37,109 nt of DNA from Pelosinus sp. (GCA_029239675.1 JARBUM010000019.1:1-37109); one strand, 5' to 3'. Shown: positions 24,486 to 33,764, counted from the first letter of the stretch. Notes: generated by a model not told the origin, from the sequence alone. Program-made: numbers and translations.

Positions 24486-24669
24486 TAAAAATATAGGTGA
24501 ATTGGTTTTCATTATATTCTAAATTACGAGAAAAATATAGTATCCTAGCTCTAATTACAGTAAAATATCGTCTGCTTTCGGTATTATGTCTAAGAATGAG
24601 TACATGAAATAGCAGGAATAATAGAAAAAATGTCTAAATGCTTCATATATAGACGTATGGAGGTGGGAA

Positions 24670-26760
24670 ATGCGCGTACGAGATTTAATGAACATCAACA
24701 TAGTAACAGTGTTGCCTACAATGATGCTAAAAGAAGCTGCAGTAATTCTTAATAATGCAGGTGCAGAAAAAGCGTTAGTTGTTGACGATGATGGTAAATT
24801 AATCGGTTTAATTAACCAGGAAGGCTTTATCAAGGCTTTGGCTACTGGTGATATAAAGGATTATTGTGTCCAAGATATTATGACAAAAGACGTTATTTCC
24901 TTCCCATATGCAAAGAGTGTTAGTGAATTGCAAGAAGAATTTATTCTGAATCAATCTCCGTTTCTCCCCATTGTAGACGGAGAAAATCGTCCAATGGGCA
25001 TTTTACAACAGACGGATGTAGCCACCTATTTATCAGATTGCTCACTATCACTATTGGAGGGAACGCAAGCCATTATTAACGCTTTTTATAACGGTGTAAT
25101 TGCTGTGAATGCAGAAGGAATCGTAATTCTGTTCAATGCTGCAGCTGAATATATTACAGGCTTAACAGCTGAGGCGGTAATTGGGCATCATGTGGATAAT
25201 GTGCTTCCCAATACGAGACTTAGTCGAGTACTGGAGACAGGCGTAACAGAAGTTAATCAGCAACAAACCATTGGTAATTGCACAATTATTACTAACCGAT
25301 CCCCTATCCTAAATGGTAATAAAATTATTGGATCAGTAGCTGTGTTTCAGGATATTACAGAACTGCAGACAATCGCTGTTGAATTAGAGAATGTGAAGAA
25401 TTTAAAAAGTACCTTAGAATCTGCTATTGAAAGCTTCTTTGAAGGCATTGTAATCGTTGATAAAAGTGGTAAAATCACAATGATAAATCAATCCTATTGT
25501 GATTTCCTTGGGGTGGAGGGTGCAGCAGTAATTGGTAAGCACGTTGTAGACGTAATTCCCAACACACGTATGCATGTTGTCGCTCAAGGCGGCAAAGCTG
25601 AGATTACAGAAATTCAAAGAATAAATGAACATAACTGTGTCGTGACTCGTATCCCTATTGTGAAAGATGGTGAAACCGTTGGAGCTGTAGGAAAAGTTGT
25701 GTTTAAAGATGTAAAGGACTTGAAGATATTATCGAATAAGTTGACCAAGCTGGAGTTTGAGTTGGAGTATTATAAGGAAGAGTTGCGAAAAGTGTATGGT
25801 GGCAAATATACTTTTGAGAGTATTATTGGCAATAGTGAAAAGATGGAGTGGATTAAATCCATTGCGTTCAAGGCTTCTAAAGGCAATTCTACAGTGCTTA
25901 TATTAGGTGAAAGTGGTACAGGTAAAGAAGTATTTGCTCAGGCTATTCACAATGGCAGTATACGTAACAAAGGTCCTTTCATTAAGGTGAATTGTGCAGC
26001 ATTACCCGAAAATCTCTTAGAAACCGAATTATTTGGTTATGATGAAGGAGCTTTTACGGGAGCGAAAAAAGGTGGAAAACCAGGAAAGTTTGAGTTGTCC
26101 AACAGAGGAACCATCTTCTTAGATGAAATTGGTGATATGCCAATTTCCATGCAGGTTAAATTATTACGTGTATTGCAAGAAAGAGAATTTGAGCGAGTAG
26201 GAGGAACTAAGACGATTAAATTAGATCTCAGAGTGATCGCTGCTACCAATCGAGATTTAACTAAGATGATTGAGCAAGGGCAGTTTCGCCAAGATTTATA
26301 TTATCGCCTGGATATTATCTCTCTAGCCATTCCTCCACTACGAGAGCGCACAGAAGATATACCTCTGCTATGTGATATGCTCTTAAAAAAAATCAACAAA
26401 CGAGTGCAGCATTATGTGGAAGGAATAGCGCCAGCTACATTAAAGTTGTTAATGGCTTATAAATGGCCAGGTAATGTTCGGGAGTTGGAAAATGTTTTAG
26501 AAAGAGCGTTAAACCTAATGGACGATAATGAAGTGTTAATTGCTCCTGAACATTTGCCTCCTGTGGTAAAGAAAATGAATAAAGTAAAAGAGCCAATCGA
26601 AGTCTCCGAAAATTTAGCTGAAATGTTGGATGATACGGAGAAGCAAGCTATTTTAAAGGTATTAGAAGAAGCTGGCGGCAATAAAAGTAAGGCCGCGAAG
26701 CTTCTAGGAATTCACCGATCTGGATTTTACCAAAAGCTGCAGAAACATAATATTAAATAA
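24670..26760 (+). CDS. Sigma-54-dependent transcriptional activator (CBS-PAS-PAS-AAA-Fis)
   Basis: A 696-residue cytoplasmic enhancer-binding protein. Residues 1-120 hold a pair of CBS domains ([28 protein letters not shown]), which usually bind adenine nucleotides. Two PAS domains follow at about 130-235 and 250-355. The AAA+ sigma-54 interaction domain spans about 390-625 with Walker A GESGTGKE (413-420) and GAFTGA (460-465). The C-terminus has a Fis-type helix-turn-helix ([20 protein letters not shown]). It opens sigma-54 promoters using ATP. GGAGGTGGG lies before the ATG. It is divergent to the permease operon and is the only such regulator in the window, so it is the likely activator of both sigma-54 promoters. 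CBS domains suggest sensing of energy state or of an acyl-adenylate/CoA signal; that is inference. Confidence 0.93.
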   Translation: MRVRDLMNINIVTVLPTMMLKEAAVILNNAGAEKALVVDDDGKLIGLINQEGFIKALATGDIKDYCVQDIMTKDVISFPYAKSVSELQEEFILNQSPFLPIVDGENRPMGILQQTDVATYLSDCSLSLLEGTQAIINAFYNGVIAVNAEGIVILFNAAAEYITGLTAEAVIGHHVDNVLPNTRLSRVLETGVTEVNQQQTIGNCTIITNRSPILNGNKIIGSVAVFQDITELQTIAVELENVKNLKSTLESAIESFFEGIVIVDKSGKITMINQSYCDFLGVEGAAVIGKHVVDVIPNTRMHVVAQGGKAEITEIQRINEHNCVVTRIPIVKDGETVGAVGKVVFKDVKDLKILSNKLTKLEFELEYYKEELRKVYGGKYTFESIIGNSEKMEWIKSIAFKASKGNSTVLILGESGTGKEVFAQAIHNGSIRNKGPFIKVNCAALPENLLETELFGYDEGAFTGAKKGGKPGKFELSNRGTIFLDEIGDMPISMQVKLLRVLQEREFERVGGTKTIKLDLRVIAATNRDLTKMIEQGQFRQDLYYRLDIISLAIPPLRERTEDIPLLCDMLLKKINKRVQHYVEGIAPATLKLLMAYKWPGNVRELENVLERALNLMDDNEVLIAPEHLPPVVKKMNKVKEPIEVSENLAEMLDDTEKQAILKVLEEAGGNKSKAAKLLGIHRSGFYQKLQKHNIK

Positions 26761-26766
26761 AAAGAT

Positions 26767-26795
26767 TTGACATAATGGTAACATGATGATATAAT
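26767..26795 (+). promoter_or_regulatory. Perfect consensus sigma-70-type promoter
   Basis: TTGACA (26767-26772) and TATAAT (26790-26795) are 17 bases apart, a full consensus match. It starts six bases after the stop codon of the enhancer-binding protein gene. Transcription would begin near 26802, only 20 bases before a terminator-like hairpin. The next gene starts almost 300 bases further on. Confidence 0.8.
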
Positions 26796-26821
26796 GACAA
26801 AGATCAATATCGAAAGCTAAG

Positions 26822-26852
26822 AGCCGTCATATTTGACGGCTTATATTTATAT
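26822..26852 (+). terminator. Hairpin following the consensus promoter
   Basis: AGCCGTCA (26822-26829) pairs with TGACGGCT (26834-26841) around TATT, followed by TATATTTATATAG. It could terminate the regulator mRNA as well as any short transcript from the promoter at 26767. From 26853 to 27090 I see no other clear structure. Confidence 0.65.
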
Positions 26853-27090
26853 AGAAATTGCAAAAGTTATCTAGTATGTTCTGGCAAGGCAATACAAGAA
26901 GTCGATTGTAAAAAAATTGACTGGTAGGTTAGAGTTGTTCTTCTTTTAAAAAAAGAGTAATCATAAATCCTGTCTCTGCATATCCTATAGAGTGGTGGTA
27001 ATGTTGATTAAGTACATAGTTGGTTCAATTTACAAGGTGTGTTGTATATTATTTACCGCTATAGTTTATAGGTTATTAGGGAGGATTCAG

Positions 27091-27297
27091 ATGAAAATAG
27101 AACAGCGTATTCAACAACTTTATAAAAAGTTGTTAAATTTAGGATATTATCCTTTTCAAGTGCAAAGCATTATACACTTTGCTATTGGTAATGATAATGT
27201 AGAATCAGCAACTATTGCTGACAAAATTAAAGTTGTTAACGTTTTGGAAGATTATGAAAAATTAGCATATAATTTTTCTCTTGCATACAGTAAGTAA
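27091..27297 (+). CDS. Small hypothetical protein (68 aa)
   Basis: I do not recognise this protein. I start it at ATG 27091 because GGGAGG lies seven bases upstream. The frame is open further up (ATG 27001 or GTG 26992), which would add a hydrophobic stretch with two cysteines (KVCCILFTAIVY) as a possible membrane anchor, so the longer form cannot be ruled out. The 68-aa form is soluble and helical, beginning MKIEQRIQQLYKKLLNLGYY and ending EDYEKLAYNFSLAYSK. A strong terminator follows directly. It is a single-gene unit between a regulator and an ABC-F gene. Confidence 0.6.
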   Translation: MKIEQRIQQLYKKLLNLGYYPFQVQSIIHFAIGNDNVESATIADKIKVVNVLEDYEKLAYNFSLAYSK

Positions 27298-27303
27298 ATA
27301 AGA

Positions 27304-27335
27304 AAATAAAGAGCCTACTAGGCTCTTTATTTCTG
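27304..27335 (+). terminator. Terminator after the 68-aa gene
   Basis: AAATAAAGAGCC (27304-27315) pairs perfectly with GGCTCTTTATTT (27321-27332) around TACTA. The A-run on the left and T-run on the right suggest bidirectional function. Confidence 0.85.
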
Positions 27336-27393
27336 TTAATTGAAATAAGGCAGATTTTAGGTACCATTTTAAAAAAAGGAAGGCTGGTAAAAC

Positions 27394-28986
27394 ATGATTA
27401 GTACAAGTGGTTTGACTTTGCGGTATGGAAAAAGGGCATTATTTGAGGATGTCAATATAAAATTCACGCCAGGTAATTGTTATGGCTTAATTGGCGCAAA
27501 TGGTACAGGGAAATCTACTTTCTTAAAAATATTATCTGGTGAAATTGAACCAAATTCTGGTGAAGTTATCATTTCAGCAGGAGAGCGTTTAGCTGTTCTG
27601 AAACAAGATCATTATGAATTTGATGAAATTGATGTGCTGAAAACGGTTATTATGGGACATGCTAGACTTTTTGAAATTATGGAAGCAAAAGAAGTGTTGT
27701 ATGCAAAAGCTGATTTTACCGATGAAGATGGAATAAAAGTTGGCGAGCTAGAAGGTGAATTTGCAGAGCTCAATGGTTGGGATGCGGAAACAGAAGCGGC
27801 TCGTATGTTATCGGGTTTGGGGATTGGTGAAGAGTTACATAGTAAGCTAATGAAAGATTTAAGTGGTAATGAGAAAGTTAGAGTACTATTAGCCCAAGCC
27901 TTATTTGGTGCTCCAGATATTTTGTTATTGGATGAACCGACAAATCATCTTGATGTTGAGTCCATTCGCTGGTTGGAAGATTTCCTTTACAATTTTGATA
28001 ATACTGTCATTGTTGTATCTCATGACCGTCATTTCTTAAATAAAGTATGTACTCACATTGCCGATATTGATTTTAGTCAAATTCAATTGTATGTGGGTAA
28101 TTATGATTTCTGGCAGCAATCTAGTGAGTTAGCACTAAAAATGGCCAAGGAAGCAAATAAGAAAACAGAAGAAAAAATGAAGGATCTACAAACCTTTATT
28201 CAACGCTTTAGTGCCAATGCTTCTAAATCCAAGCAGGCAACATCACGTAGAAAACAATTAGATAAATTAACATTGGAAGATATTAGACCATCGTCTCGTA
28301 AATATCCATATATTGCTTTTAAACCAGATAGAGAAGCAGGGGATCAACTCTTAACCGTTGAAAACCTTTGTAAAACCATTGATGGTGAACAAGTATTGAA
28401 TAATGTGAGCTTTGTTGTTACGAAAGCAGATAAAATTGCTTTTGTCGGCGCGAACAGCTTAGCAAAAACTACTTTATTCAAGATATTAATGGGTGAAATG
28501 GAAGCGGATAGTGGTGAATTTAAATGGGGCGTAACTACTTCCCAAGCTTATTTCCCTAGAGATAATGCGGAATACTTTGATAGTAAATTAAATCTGGTAG
28601 ATTGGCTCAGACAGTTCTCACGGGATCCTGACGAGACCTTTGTTAGAGGATTTTTAGGCCGTATGCTGTTCTCTGGCGAGGAAAGTCAGAAAGAGGCCAA
28701 TGTATTGTCTGGTGGAGAAAAAGTACGGTGTATGCTTTCGAAGATGATGTTAAGCGGTGCAAATGTACTGATCTTTGATGAACCTACAAATCATTTAGAT
28801 TTGGAATCCATCACTTCCCTGAATAATGGCTTGATTAGTTTTGAAGGGACCATGTTATTTGTCGCTCACGATCATGAGTTTGTTCAAACAATTGCTAACC
28901 GTATTATTGAAATTACGGAAGATGGTATTATTGATAAACGCATGACGTATGATGAATATTTGGAAACAGTAGCAACTAGAAAATAG
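27394..28986 (+). CDS. ABC-F family ATPase, YbiT-like
   Basis: A 530-residue soluble protein with two ABC ATPase domains and no membrane spans, the ABC-F plan; length and order match YbiT. Domain 1 has Walker A GANGTGKS (34-41), signature LSGNEKVRVLLAQ and Walker B ILLLDEPTNHLD. A charged linker (about 250-290, RFSANASKSKQATSRRKQ) follows. Domain 2 has signature LSGGEKVRCML and Walker B VLIFDEPTNHLD. Its Walker A reads GANSLAKTT (352-360): the lysine and threonines remain but two conserved glycines are replaced. ABC-F proteins act on ribosomes as translation factors or antibiotic-protection factors. Nothing nearby suggests resistance. Confidence 0.9.
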   Translation: MISTSGLTLRYGKRALFEDVNIKFTPGNCYGLIGANGTGKSTFLKILSGEIEPNSGEVIISAGERLAVLKQDHYEFDEIDVLKTVIMGHARLFEIMEAKEVLYAKADFTDEDGIKVGELEGEFAELNGWDAETEAARMLSGLGIGEELHSKLMKDLSGNEKVRVLLAQALFGAPDILLLDEPTNHLDVESIRWLEDFLYNFDNTVIVVSHDRHFLNKVCTHIADIDFSQIQLYVGNYDFWQQSSELALKMAKEANKKTEEKMKDLQTFIQRFSANASKSKQATSRRKQLDKLTLEDIRPSSRKYPYIAFKPDREAGDQLLTVENLCKTIDGEQVLNNVSFVVTKADKIAFVGANSLAKTTLFKILMGEMEADSGEFKWGVTTSQAYFPRDNAEYFDSKLNLVDWLRQFSRDPDETFVRGFLGRMLFSGEESQKEANVLSGGEKVRCMLSKMMLSGANVLIFDEPTNHLDLESITSLNNGLISFEGTMLFVAHDHEFVQTIANRIIEITEDGIIDKRMTYDEYLETVATRK

Positions 28987-29000
28987 AGAGAACTCTTTAC

Positions 29001-29046
29001 GAAACACGTATTTTGCTTGTAAAAGCGAGGTACGTGTTTTGTTTTT
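29001..29046 (+). terminator. Terminator after the ABC-F gene
   Basis: AAACACGTA (29002-29010) pairs with TACGTGTTT (29031-29039), with further inner pairing of TTTTGCTT and AAAGCGA, followed by TGTTTTT. Confidence 0.8.
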
Positions 29047-29050
29047 AATC

Positions 29051-29096
29051 CTCCTGTTCCTCTCAGCCTTCTCTGCGTCTCTGTGGTTAAGGAGGC
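29051..29096. repeat. Dispersed repeat, copy 3 (single arm)
   Basis: CTTCTCTGCGTCTCTGTGGTT (29069-29088) matches the right arm of the palindromic repeats at 18320 and 33622, but the left arm is missing. CTCC and GGAG flank it. The rest of 29097-29241 holds no clear signal until the ribosome site. Confidence 0.55.
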
Positions 29097-29241
29097 TTAG
29101 CAGGAATATTTACATTGCTATGGAAGTTGATATTCATAGGTTATAAGATGGTAAATGGATATTGTTATTGTTTTTTGCATAAGGTATGTAGAGTAATATT
29201 TTGCTAAAAAAGCATAGCTTTAACAGTAGGAGGAGATTAAT

Positions 29242-30945
29242 ATGAGAGAGTATGATGTACTAATAGAGAAATTTCATGATTATTTTACTCAAGATGGTAA
29301 CGCTTGCGTGAGTTTAGGGGTTAACAAACACTTAGATGATTTACCTAATCCTAGTTTAGAAAATAGCAAACGCCTAGTTGCTGAAGGACAAAAATTATTG
29401 GCGGATATTATAAGTTTTCCTAGAGGCGTTCTAGAGTTTGAGCAAATGCTTGATTTAGATTTAGCGGCATTAGCAGTGGATTTTGCTATATATAAGCACA
29501 CCTACACCTTTAATGGAAAAGAGGAGTTACAGCAGAAGCCCACTGCAGGAGCTGATATTAGTGATGGTTTATTTCTGCTATTTATTAATGATCCTCGTCC
29601 TTCCCATGAACGCCTAGATAACATTACTGCTCGATTGGAAAAGGTCCCCCAATATTTAGAACAATTGCTTTCGACCTTGGATACACCTGTAAGACGCTGG
29701 GTCAGTATGGATATAGAAAAGGTGAGTGGGTTACCAGAATTTTTTGAGACTCTTTATAATTGGGCTAAGGATGAGCAATATAGTCAGCTGGAAAGACTGG
29801 CAGCTGCGAAAAAACAAGGGGAAGCTGCTTTAGAACAATACATTGAACAACTCAAAGGTATGCCTACTACCACCCATTTTTTTATTGGTGCAGAGCAGGC
29901 TAAAAAGCTTATCAAGCTGCGAGGTATTGATAAATCACTGGCAGAATTACATACTATGGCAGCTGAATTTTTGAAGAACGTCTCAAGAGAACTTGAAATA
30001 TTGCGACTGAAACTAGTAGATAAATATAACTTACCAGCTAGCACTACGTTGGAACAATTGCAGAATTTTTTAAATCAACAATATAAGGTAAGGCTAGAGC
30101 ATAAAAATTCTTTATCTGATGTAATTGTAAGATATAAGGAAGAAAAAAATAAGATTGTTCAATATCTTGAGGAAAAAGAATTGTTTCCTATCTTTAAAGA
30201 ACAAGATATGCAAATCATGCAGACGCCTGCTTTTATGGCTCCCTCCATTCCTGCTGGTGCCATGGTTTCTCCGCCGCCTTTTAGAGCAGGTACAAAGACT
30301 AGTATGGTCTATCTTACTTTAAGCGAAGAGTTATTGGATGAACATACTGAGCTTTCTATTCCTTCCATGATGATACATGAGGGTATTCCCGGACATCATT
30401 TGCAGCTTGCTACAGCGGCTAACCATCCATCTGTTGTTCGTCGACATTTCGATGCCATGGAACATGCGGAAGGCTGGACCACTATGTTAGAGGACTATAT
30501 GCTAGATTTGGGCTATATGGGGGAATTAACCGATGAGGCACGATTCTCTGGGAAAAGAGATATTTCCAGAATTGGTGCGCGGGTAGCTATTGATTTATAT
30601 TTCATGACAGGGGATAAGAAGTACTTAGATGTAGGCATGGAAATAGATGTATCTTCTGATGATCCATTTATCAATGCTGGAAATCTGCTGCAAAAGGTTA
30701 CTGGATTTGTTGCTGGCAGGGTGCAAGCTGAATTAAACTGGTATTCTCAGGAAAGGTCGTATCCCCTTTGCTATCTGACTGGCAACCAATTGGTATGGGA
30801 GCTAAAGAATGAGATGACAAAAGCGCAACAAGGAAAATTAGAAGGGGTGGAATTGGATAAAGCATTTCACAACATATATCTGAAATCAGGTAATATGCCT
30901 CTCACATTTTTACGTAAGGTATTTGAGCATGAAAAAATGCTGTAA
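29242..30945 (+). CDS. DUF885 family metallohydrolase
   Basis: A 567-residue soluble protein of the DUF885 family. MMIHEGIPGHHLQLATA holds the zinc motif (H379, E380, H385 or H386), and AEGWTTMLEDYML gives the likely third ligand region. This resembles the gluzincin carboxypeptidase fold, so a peptidase or amide hydrolase role is inferred; the substrate is unknown. There is no signal peptide, and the N-terminal half (about 180-310) is helical with coiled-coil tendency. AGGAGGAG precedes the ATG. It is monocistronic, and no neighbour explains it. Confidence 0.85.
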   Translation: MREYDVLIEKFHDYFTQDGNACVSLGVNKHLDDLPNPSLENSKRLVAEGQKLLADIISFPRGVLEFEQMLDLDLAALAVDFAIYKHTYTFNGKEELQQKPTAGADISDGLFLLFINDPRPSHERLDNITARLEKVPQYLEQLLSTLDTPVRRWVSMDIEKVSGLPEFFETLYNWAKDEQYSQLERLAAAKKQGEAALEQYIEQLKGMPTTTHFFIGAEQAKKLIKLRGIDKSLAELHTMAAEFLKNVSRELEILRLKLVDKYNLPASTTLEQLQNFLNQQYKVRLEHKNSLSDVIVRYKEEKNKIVQYLEEKELFPIFKEQDMQIMQTPAFMAPSIPAGAMVSPPPFRAGTKTSMVYLTLSEELLDEHTELSIPSMMIHEGIPGHHLQLATAANHPSVVRRHFDAMEHAEGWTTMLEDYMLDLGYMGELTDEARFSGKRDISRIGARVAIDLYFMTGDKKYLDVGMEIDVSSDDPFINAGNLLQKVTGFVAGRVQAELNWYSQERSYPLCYLTGNQLVWELKNEMTKAQQGKLEGVELDKAFHNIYLKSGNMPLTFLRKVFEHEKML

Positions 30946-31023
30946 TATGGTGGGGTTATAACCTTTATTGTATTTGGCTGAAGAAAATTTGTAATGAAAT
31001 GTCCATTTGGAAAAGAATGTTGT

Positions 31024-31052
31024 TGACAGCAAGGAGATTTTTTTGTATTATA
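31024..31052 (+). promoter_or_regulatory. Promoter of the T-box/ilvBN operon
   Basis: TTGACA (31024-31029) and TATTAT (31047-31052) are 17 bases apart. A TATAAT at 31050-31055 overlaps but is 20 bases from the -35 box. The leader RNA begins at about 31060. Confidence 0.7.
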
Positions 31053-31061
31053 ATCAAAAAG

Positions 31062-31352
31062 AAGACTATAATGACGATGAATGGAAGAGTAATTGTATTG
31101 CTAATAGTTACAGAGAGCTGGAAATGGTGTGAGCCAGTACTATGAAGTACAATGAAAATCATCCACGAGTTGCGGGCTGAATCTTAGTAAGCTACGCCGG
31201 GCCTCTTTTGAGGAATCGCCGCCCGTTATTGCGCGCGAGGTATCGGGTATTATACTCCGTACCTATGAGATGCTATGGTATGAGCCATAGCAATTTGGGT
31301 GGTATCGCGGATTAACCTCCGCCCCTTTATAAGGGGCGGAGGTCTTTTATTT
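31062..31352 (+). promoter_or_regulatory. T-box riboswitch leader, probably isoleucine-specific
   Basis: The leader has the parts of a T-box in order: AGAGAGCTGG (AG bulge region), GGTGTGAGCC (distal loop), a specifier region GAAAATCATCC followed by GAGTTGCGGGC, then TGGGTGGTATCGCGG (31296-31310), the conserved T-box bulge that binds the tRNA CCA end, then a terminator. The codon ATC at 31158-31160, followed by A, stands where the specifier is expected and would read Ile tRNA. Uncharged tRNA would favour the antiterminator and turn on ilvBN. The class is certain; the specifier call is moderate. Confidence 0.92.
31315..31352 (+). terminator. T-box terminator
   Basis: ACCTCCGCCCCTT (31315-31327) pairs perfectly with AAGGGGCGGAGGT (31331-31343), followed by CTTTTATTTT. 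The left arm overlaps the region that would pair with the T-box bulge in the antiterminator. Confidence 0.9.
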
Positions 31353-31404
31353 TCTAAATCGGTTTATAGTATTTAAAGTACAAGAGGGATAGGAGGTACT
31401 TGCT

Positions 31405-33102
31405 TTGAGAATGTTGGGAGCGGAAGTAGTCATTGAATGTTTGAAAAAGGAAGAGGTAGATATTGTATTTGGTTATCCTGGGGGGGCGGTCTTAACCCTT
31501 TATGACGCATTATTTAAAACTAAATTTCCCCATATTTTAACTCGCCATGAACAAGGTGCAGTGCATGCCGCTGATGGTTATGCACGGGCAACAGGCAAGA
31601 CGGGAGTCTGTTTCGCTACCTCTGGCCCTGGGGGAACCAATTTGGTTACTGGAATTGCAACAGCTTATATGGATTCCATTCCTTTGGTGGCGATTACTGG
31701 TCAAGTCGGGGTATCCTTAATCGGCAAGGACTCTTTTCAGGAGGCGGATATCTGTGGCATTACCACTCCTATTACCAAGCACAATTATTTAGTGAAGAAA
31801 ATTCAAGACTTGCCTCGCGTAATGAAAGAAGCTTTTTATATTGCTCGTACTGGACGGCCAGGACCTGTTGTAATTGATATCTCTAAAGATGTTTTTAATG
31901 ATATTCTGGATTTTGAATATCCCAACAGTGTATGCCTTCGGGGGTATAGGTCGACCTTTTCTGGAGATTCTGCGAAGATTGATTCAGTAGTTGAAGCTTT
32001 AGAAAAAGCAGAAAAGCCTGTGATTTTTGTAGGTGGCGGCGTTAATATTTCAGGTATGTCAGAAGAAATACGAAAACTAATCCAGATGACTGGAATTCCA
32101 GTTATGTCTAGTTTGATGGGGTTAGGCTGTATTCCCAGTGATCTACCTGAGCAGTTAGGGATGGTGGGAATGCACGGAACCTACGCAGCCAATATGGCGA
32201 CCATTGATTGTGACCTTCTAATGGGCATTGGGGTGCGCTTTGATGATCGGGTAACCAGTTTGGTTAAGAACTTCGCACCTAAAGCAACCATTATACACTT
32301 TGACATTGACCCAGCAGAAGTTAACAAAAATGTTCGTGCAGACTTAAAAATAGTCGGTGATTTGCGCTGGTCTTTACCTCTTTTGTGTGAAAAAGTAGCT
32401 GGCCGTAGTCTAACAAAAGAGCAGTGGGCGAGTTTAGAATGGACTGATATAGTGCAGGAGTGGAAAAGAGAAAAACCTTTGTCATCTAGTTTGCCAAAGG
32501 GAGGAATTCGACCTCAAGATGTTATTGAAAAGGTTAGCGAGCTAACCCAAGGTGATGCTATCATTGTGACCGATGTTGGTCAACATCAAATGTGGACTGC
32601 GCAGAGCTATAATTTTAATAAGCAACGCTCCTTTTTAACTTCTGGTGGTTTAGGCACCATGGGATATGGATTGCCAGCAGCAATTGGGGCGCAAATAACC
32701 TTACCAGACAAAGCAGTAGTATTATTTACTGGTGATGGTAGTATTATGATGAATTGTCAGGAGCTTGCAACGGTTGCTGATAATGGATTACCATTAAAAA
32801 TTATCGTCATGAATAATCAAGTTCTTGGTATGGTGAATCAATGGCAGCGGATGTTTTATGGTCAGCGTTATTCTCATTCTAGTACAAAGGGCTGTACGGA
32901 TTTTGTTAAACTTGCTGAGGCTATGGGCGTTGCTGGCTTACGGGTAACAAAACCAGAAGATTTAAATATGATATTGGAAAAAGCCTTACAGATGGAGGGG
33001 CCGGTGCTAGTCGACGTATTGTTGCCAGAAACAGAGGATGTATTGCCGATGGTTCCTCCAGGTGGTCGTCTCGATCAAATGGTGTTAAGGGGGGGAATCT
33101 GA
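31405..33102 (+). CDS. ilvB: Acetolactate synthase large subunit
   Basis: A 565-residue thiamine-diphosphate enzyme, the first committed step of branched-chain amino acid synthesis (two pyruvate to acetolactate, or pyruvate plus 2-oxobutyrate). FGYPGGAVL, TRHEQGAVHAADGYARATG with the cofactor glutamate E49, VFVGGGVNISG-type middle domain, and GDGSIMMNCQELATV, the ThDP/Mg site, are present. The start is TTG 31405, seven bases after AGGAGGT; ATG 31411 is too far from that site. It overlaps ilvN by one base. The T-box upstream shows that it is controlled by amino acid supply. ilvC and the rest of the pathway are not in the window. Confidence 0.95.
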   Translation: MRMLGAEVVIECLKKEEVDIVFGYPGGAVLTLYDALFKTKFPHILTRHEQGAVHAADGYARATGKTGVCFATSGPGGTNLVTGIATAYMDSIPLVAITGQVGVSLIGKDSFQEADICGITTPITKHNYLVKKIQDLPRVMKEAFYIARTGRPGPVVIDISKDVFNDILDFEYPNSVCLRGYRSTFSGDSAKIDSVVEALEKAEKPVIFVGGGVNISGMSEEIRKLIQMTGIPVMSSLMGLGCIPSDLPEQLGMVGMHGTYAANMATIDCDLLMGIGVRFDDRVTSLVKNFAPKATIIHFDIDPAEVNKNVRADLKIVGDLRWSLPLLCEKVAGRSLTKEQWASLEWTDIVQEWKREKPLSSSLPKGGIRPQDVIEKVSELTQGDAIIVTDVGQHQMWTAQSYNFNKQRSFLTSGGLGTMGYGLPAAIGAQITLPDKAVVLFTGDGSIMMNCQELATVADNGLPLKIIVMNNQVLGMVNQWQRMFYGQRYSHSSTKGCTDFVKLAEAMGVAGLRVTKPEDLNMILEKALQMEGPVLVDVLLPETEDVLPMVPPGGRLDQMVLRGGI

Positions 33103-33599
33103 TGAAGTATACATTAACTGTTTTAGTGGAGAATCGCCCAGGTGTATTAACGCATATATCAGGGCTGATTAGCCGACGTGCTTTTAATATTGAAAGTATT
33201 GCTGCTGGACCTACAGAAGAAACTGATACTACTAGAATTACTATCGGTGTTGAAGTGGAGGATGAATTTGAATTAGAACAGGTAGTGAACCAGTTATCAA
33301 AATTGATTAACGTAATCAAGATTGTCAATCTCACTTATGTGGATTCTATTCAACGTGAACTAGCACTGATTAAAGTTCGTGCAAACAAAGCCAATCGATC
33401 GGATCTTGTTGATATTGTGGAAATTTTTCGGGCCAAAATTGTAGATGTGAATAGGGAAACGTTAGTGGTCGAACTTTCAGGTGAAGAATCTAAGATCGAT
33501 GCCTTGTGCGAAGTGTTGGCGGATTTCGGCATTATTGAGATTGTACGTACTGGCAGAATCGCAGTCTCCCGTGGACCAGTTCCCGCAAAAGAGATGTAG
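33102..33599 (+). CDS. ilvN: Acetolactate synthase small (regulatory) subunit
   Basis: A 165-residue protein with an N-terminal ACT domain (LTVLVENRPGVLTHISGLIS, RRAFNIESIAAGPTE) and the C-terminal IlvH/IlvN domain (REL ALIKVRAN, FRAKIVDVNRETLVVELSGE). It activates the large subunit and gives valine feedback inhibition. The ATG overlaps the ilvB stop codon (TGATG), so the two are translationally coupled. No normal terminator follows; the repeat cluster at 33622-33867 begins 22 bases later and could end the transcript. Confidence 0.94.
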   Translation: MKYTLTVLVENRPGVLTHISGLISRRAFNIESIAAGPTEETDTTRITIGVEVEDEFELEQVVNQLSKLINVIKIVNLTYVDSIQRELALIKVRANKANRSDLVDIVEIFRAKIVDVNRETLVVELSGEESKIDALCEVLADFGIIEIVRTGRIAVSRGPVPAKEM

Positions 33600-33621
33600 T
33601 TACAGGTAGTGGAGAGATTTG

Positions 33622-33699
33622 AACCACAGAGAACACAGAGGGCGCAGAGGGGTATTTTTCAACCCAATTTCTCTCTGTGTCCTCTGTGCCTCTGTGGTT
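33622..33699. repeat. Dispersed palindromic repeat, copy 4
   Basis: AACCACAGAGAACACAGAGG (33622-33641) is complementary, with small gaps, to TGTCCTCTGTGCCTCTGTGG (33678-33697). The loop GGGGTATTTTTCAACCCAAT recurs almost unchanged in copy 6 at 33793. Confidence 0.75.
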
Positions 33700-33706
33700 A
33701 ACGTAT

Positions 33707-33764
33707 CCTCTTTGTGTTCTTTGTGTCTGCGTAAGCAGCTTTGTGCCTTCGTGTTTCAAAACGT
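33707..33764. repeat. Dispersed repeat, copy 5 (ACAAAG-type, reverse orientation)
   Basis: The segment from CCTCTTTGTGTTCTTTGTGT to GTGTTTCAAAACGT is the reverse complement, with few changes, of 22204-22258. It includes an inner palindrome at GTCTGCGTAAGCAG. It lies directly between copies 4 and 6. Confidence 0.65.

Noticed and set aside
32921-33334. 137-codon leftward ORF across ilvB/ilvN
   Set aside because: Antisense to two certain genes; no ribosome site or recognisable domain.
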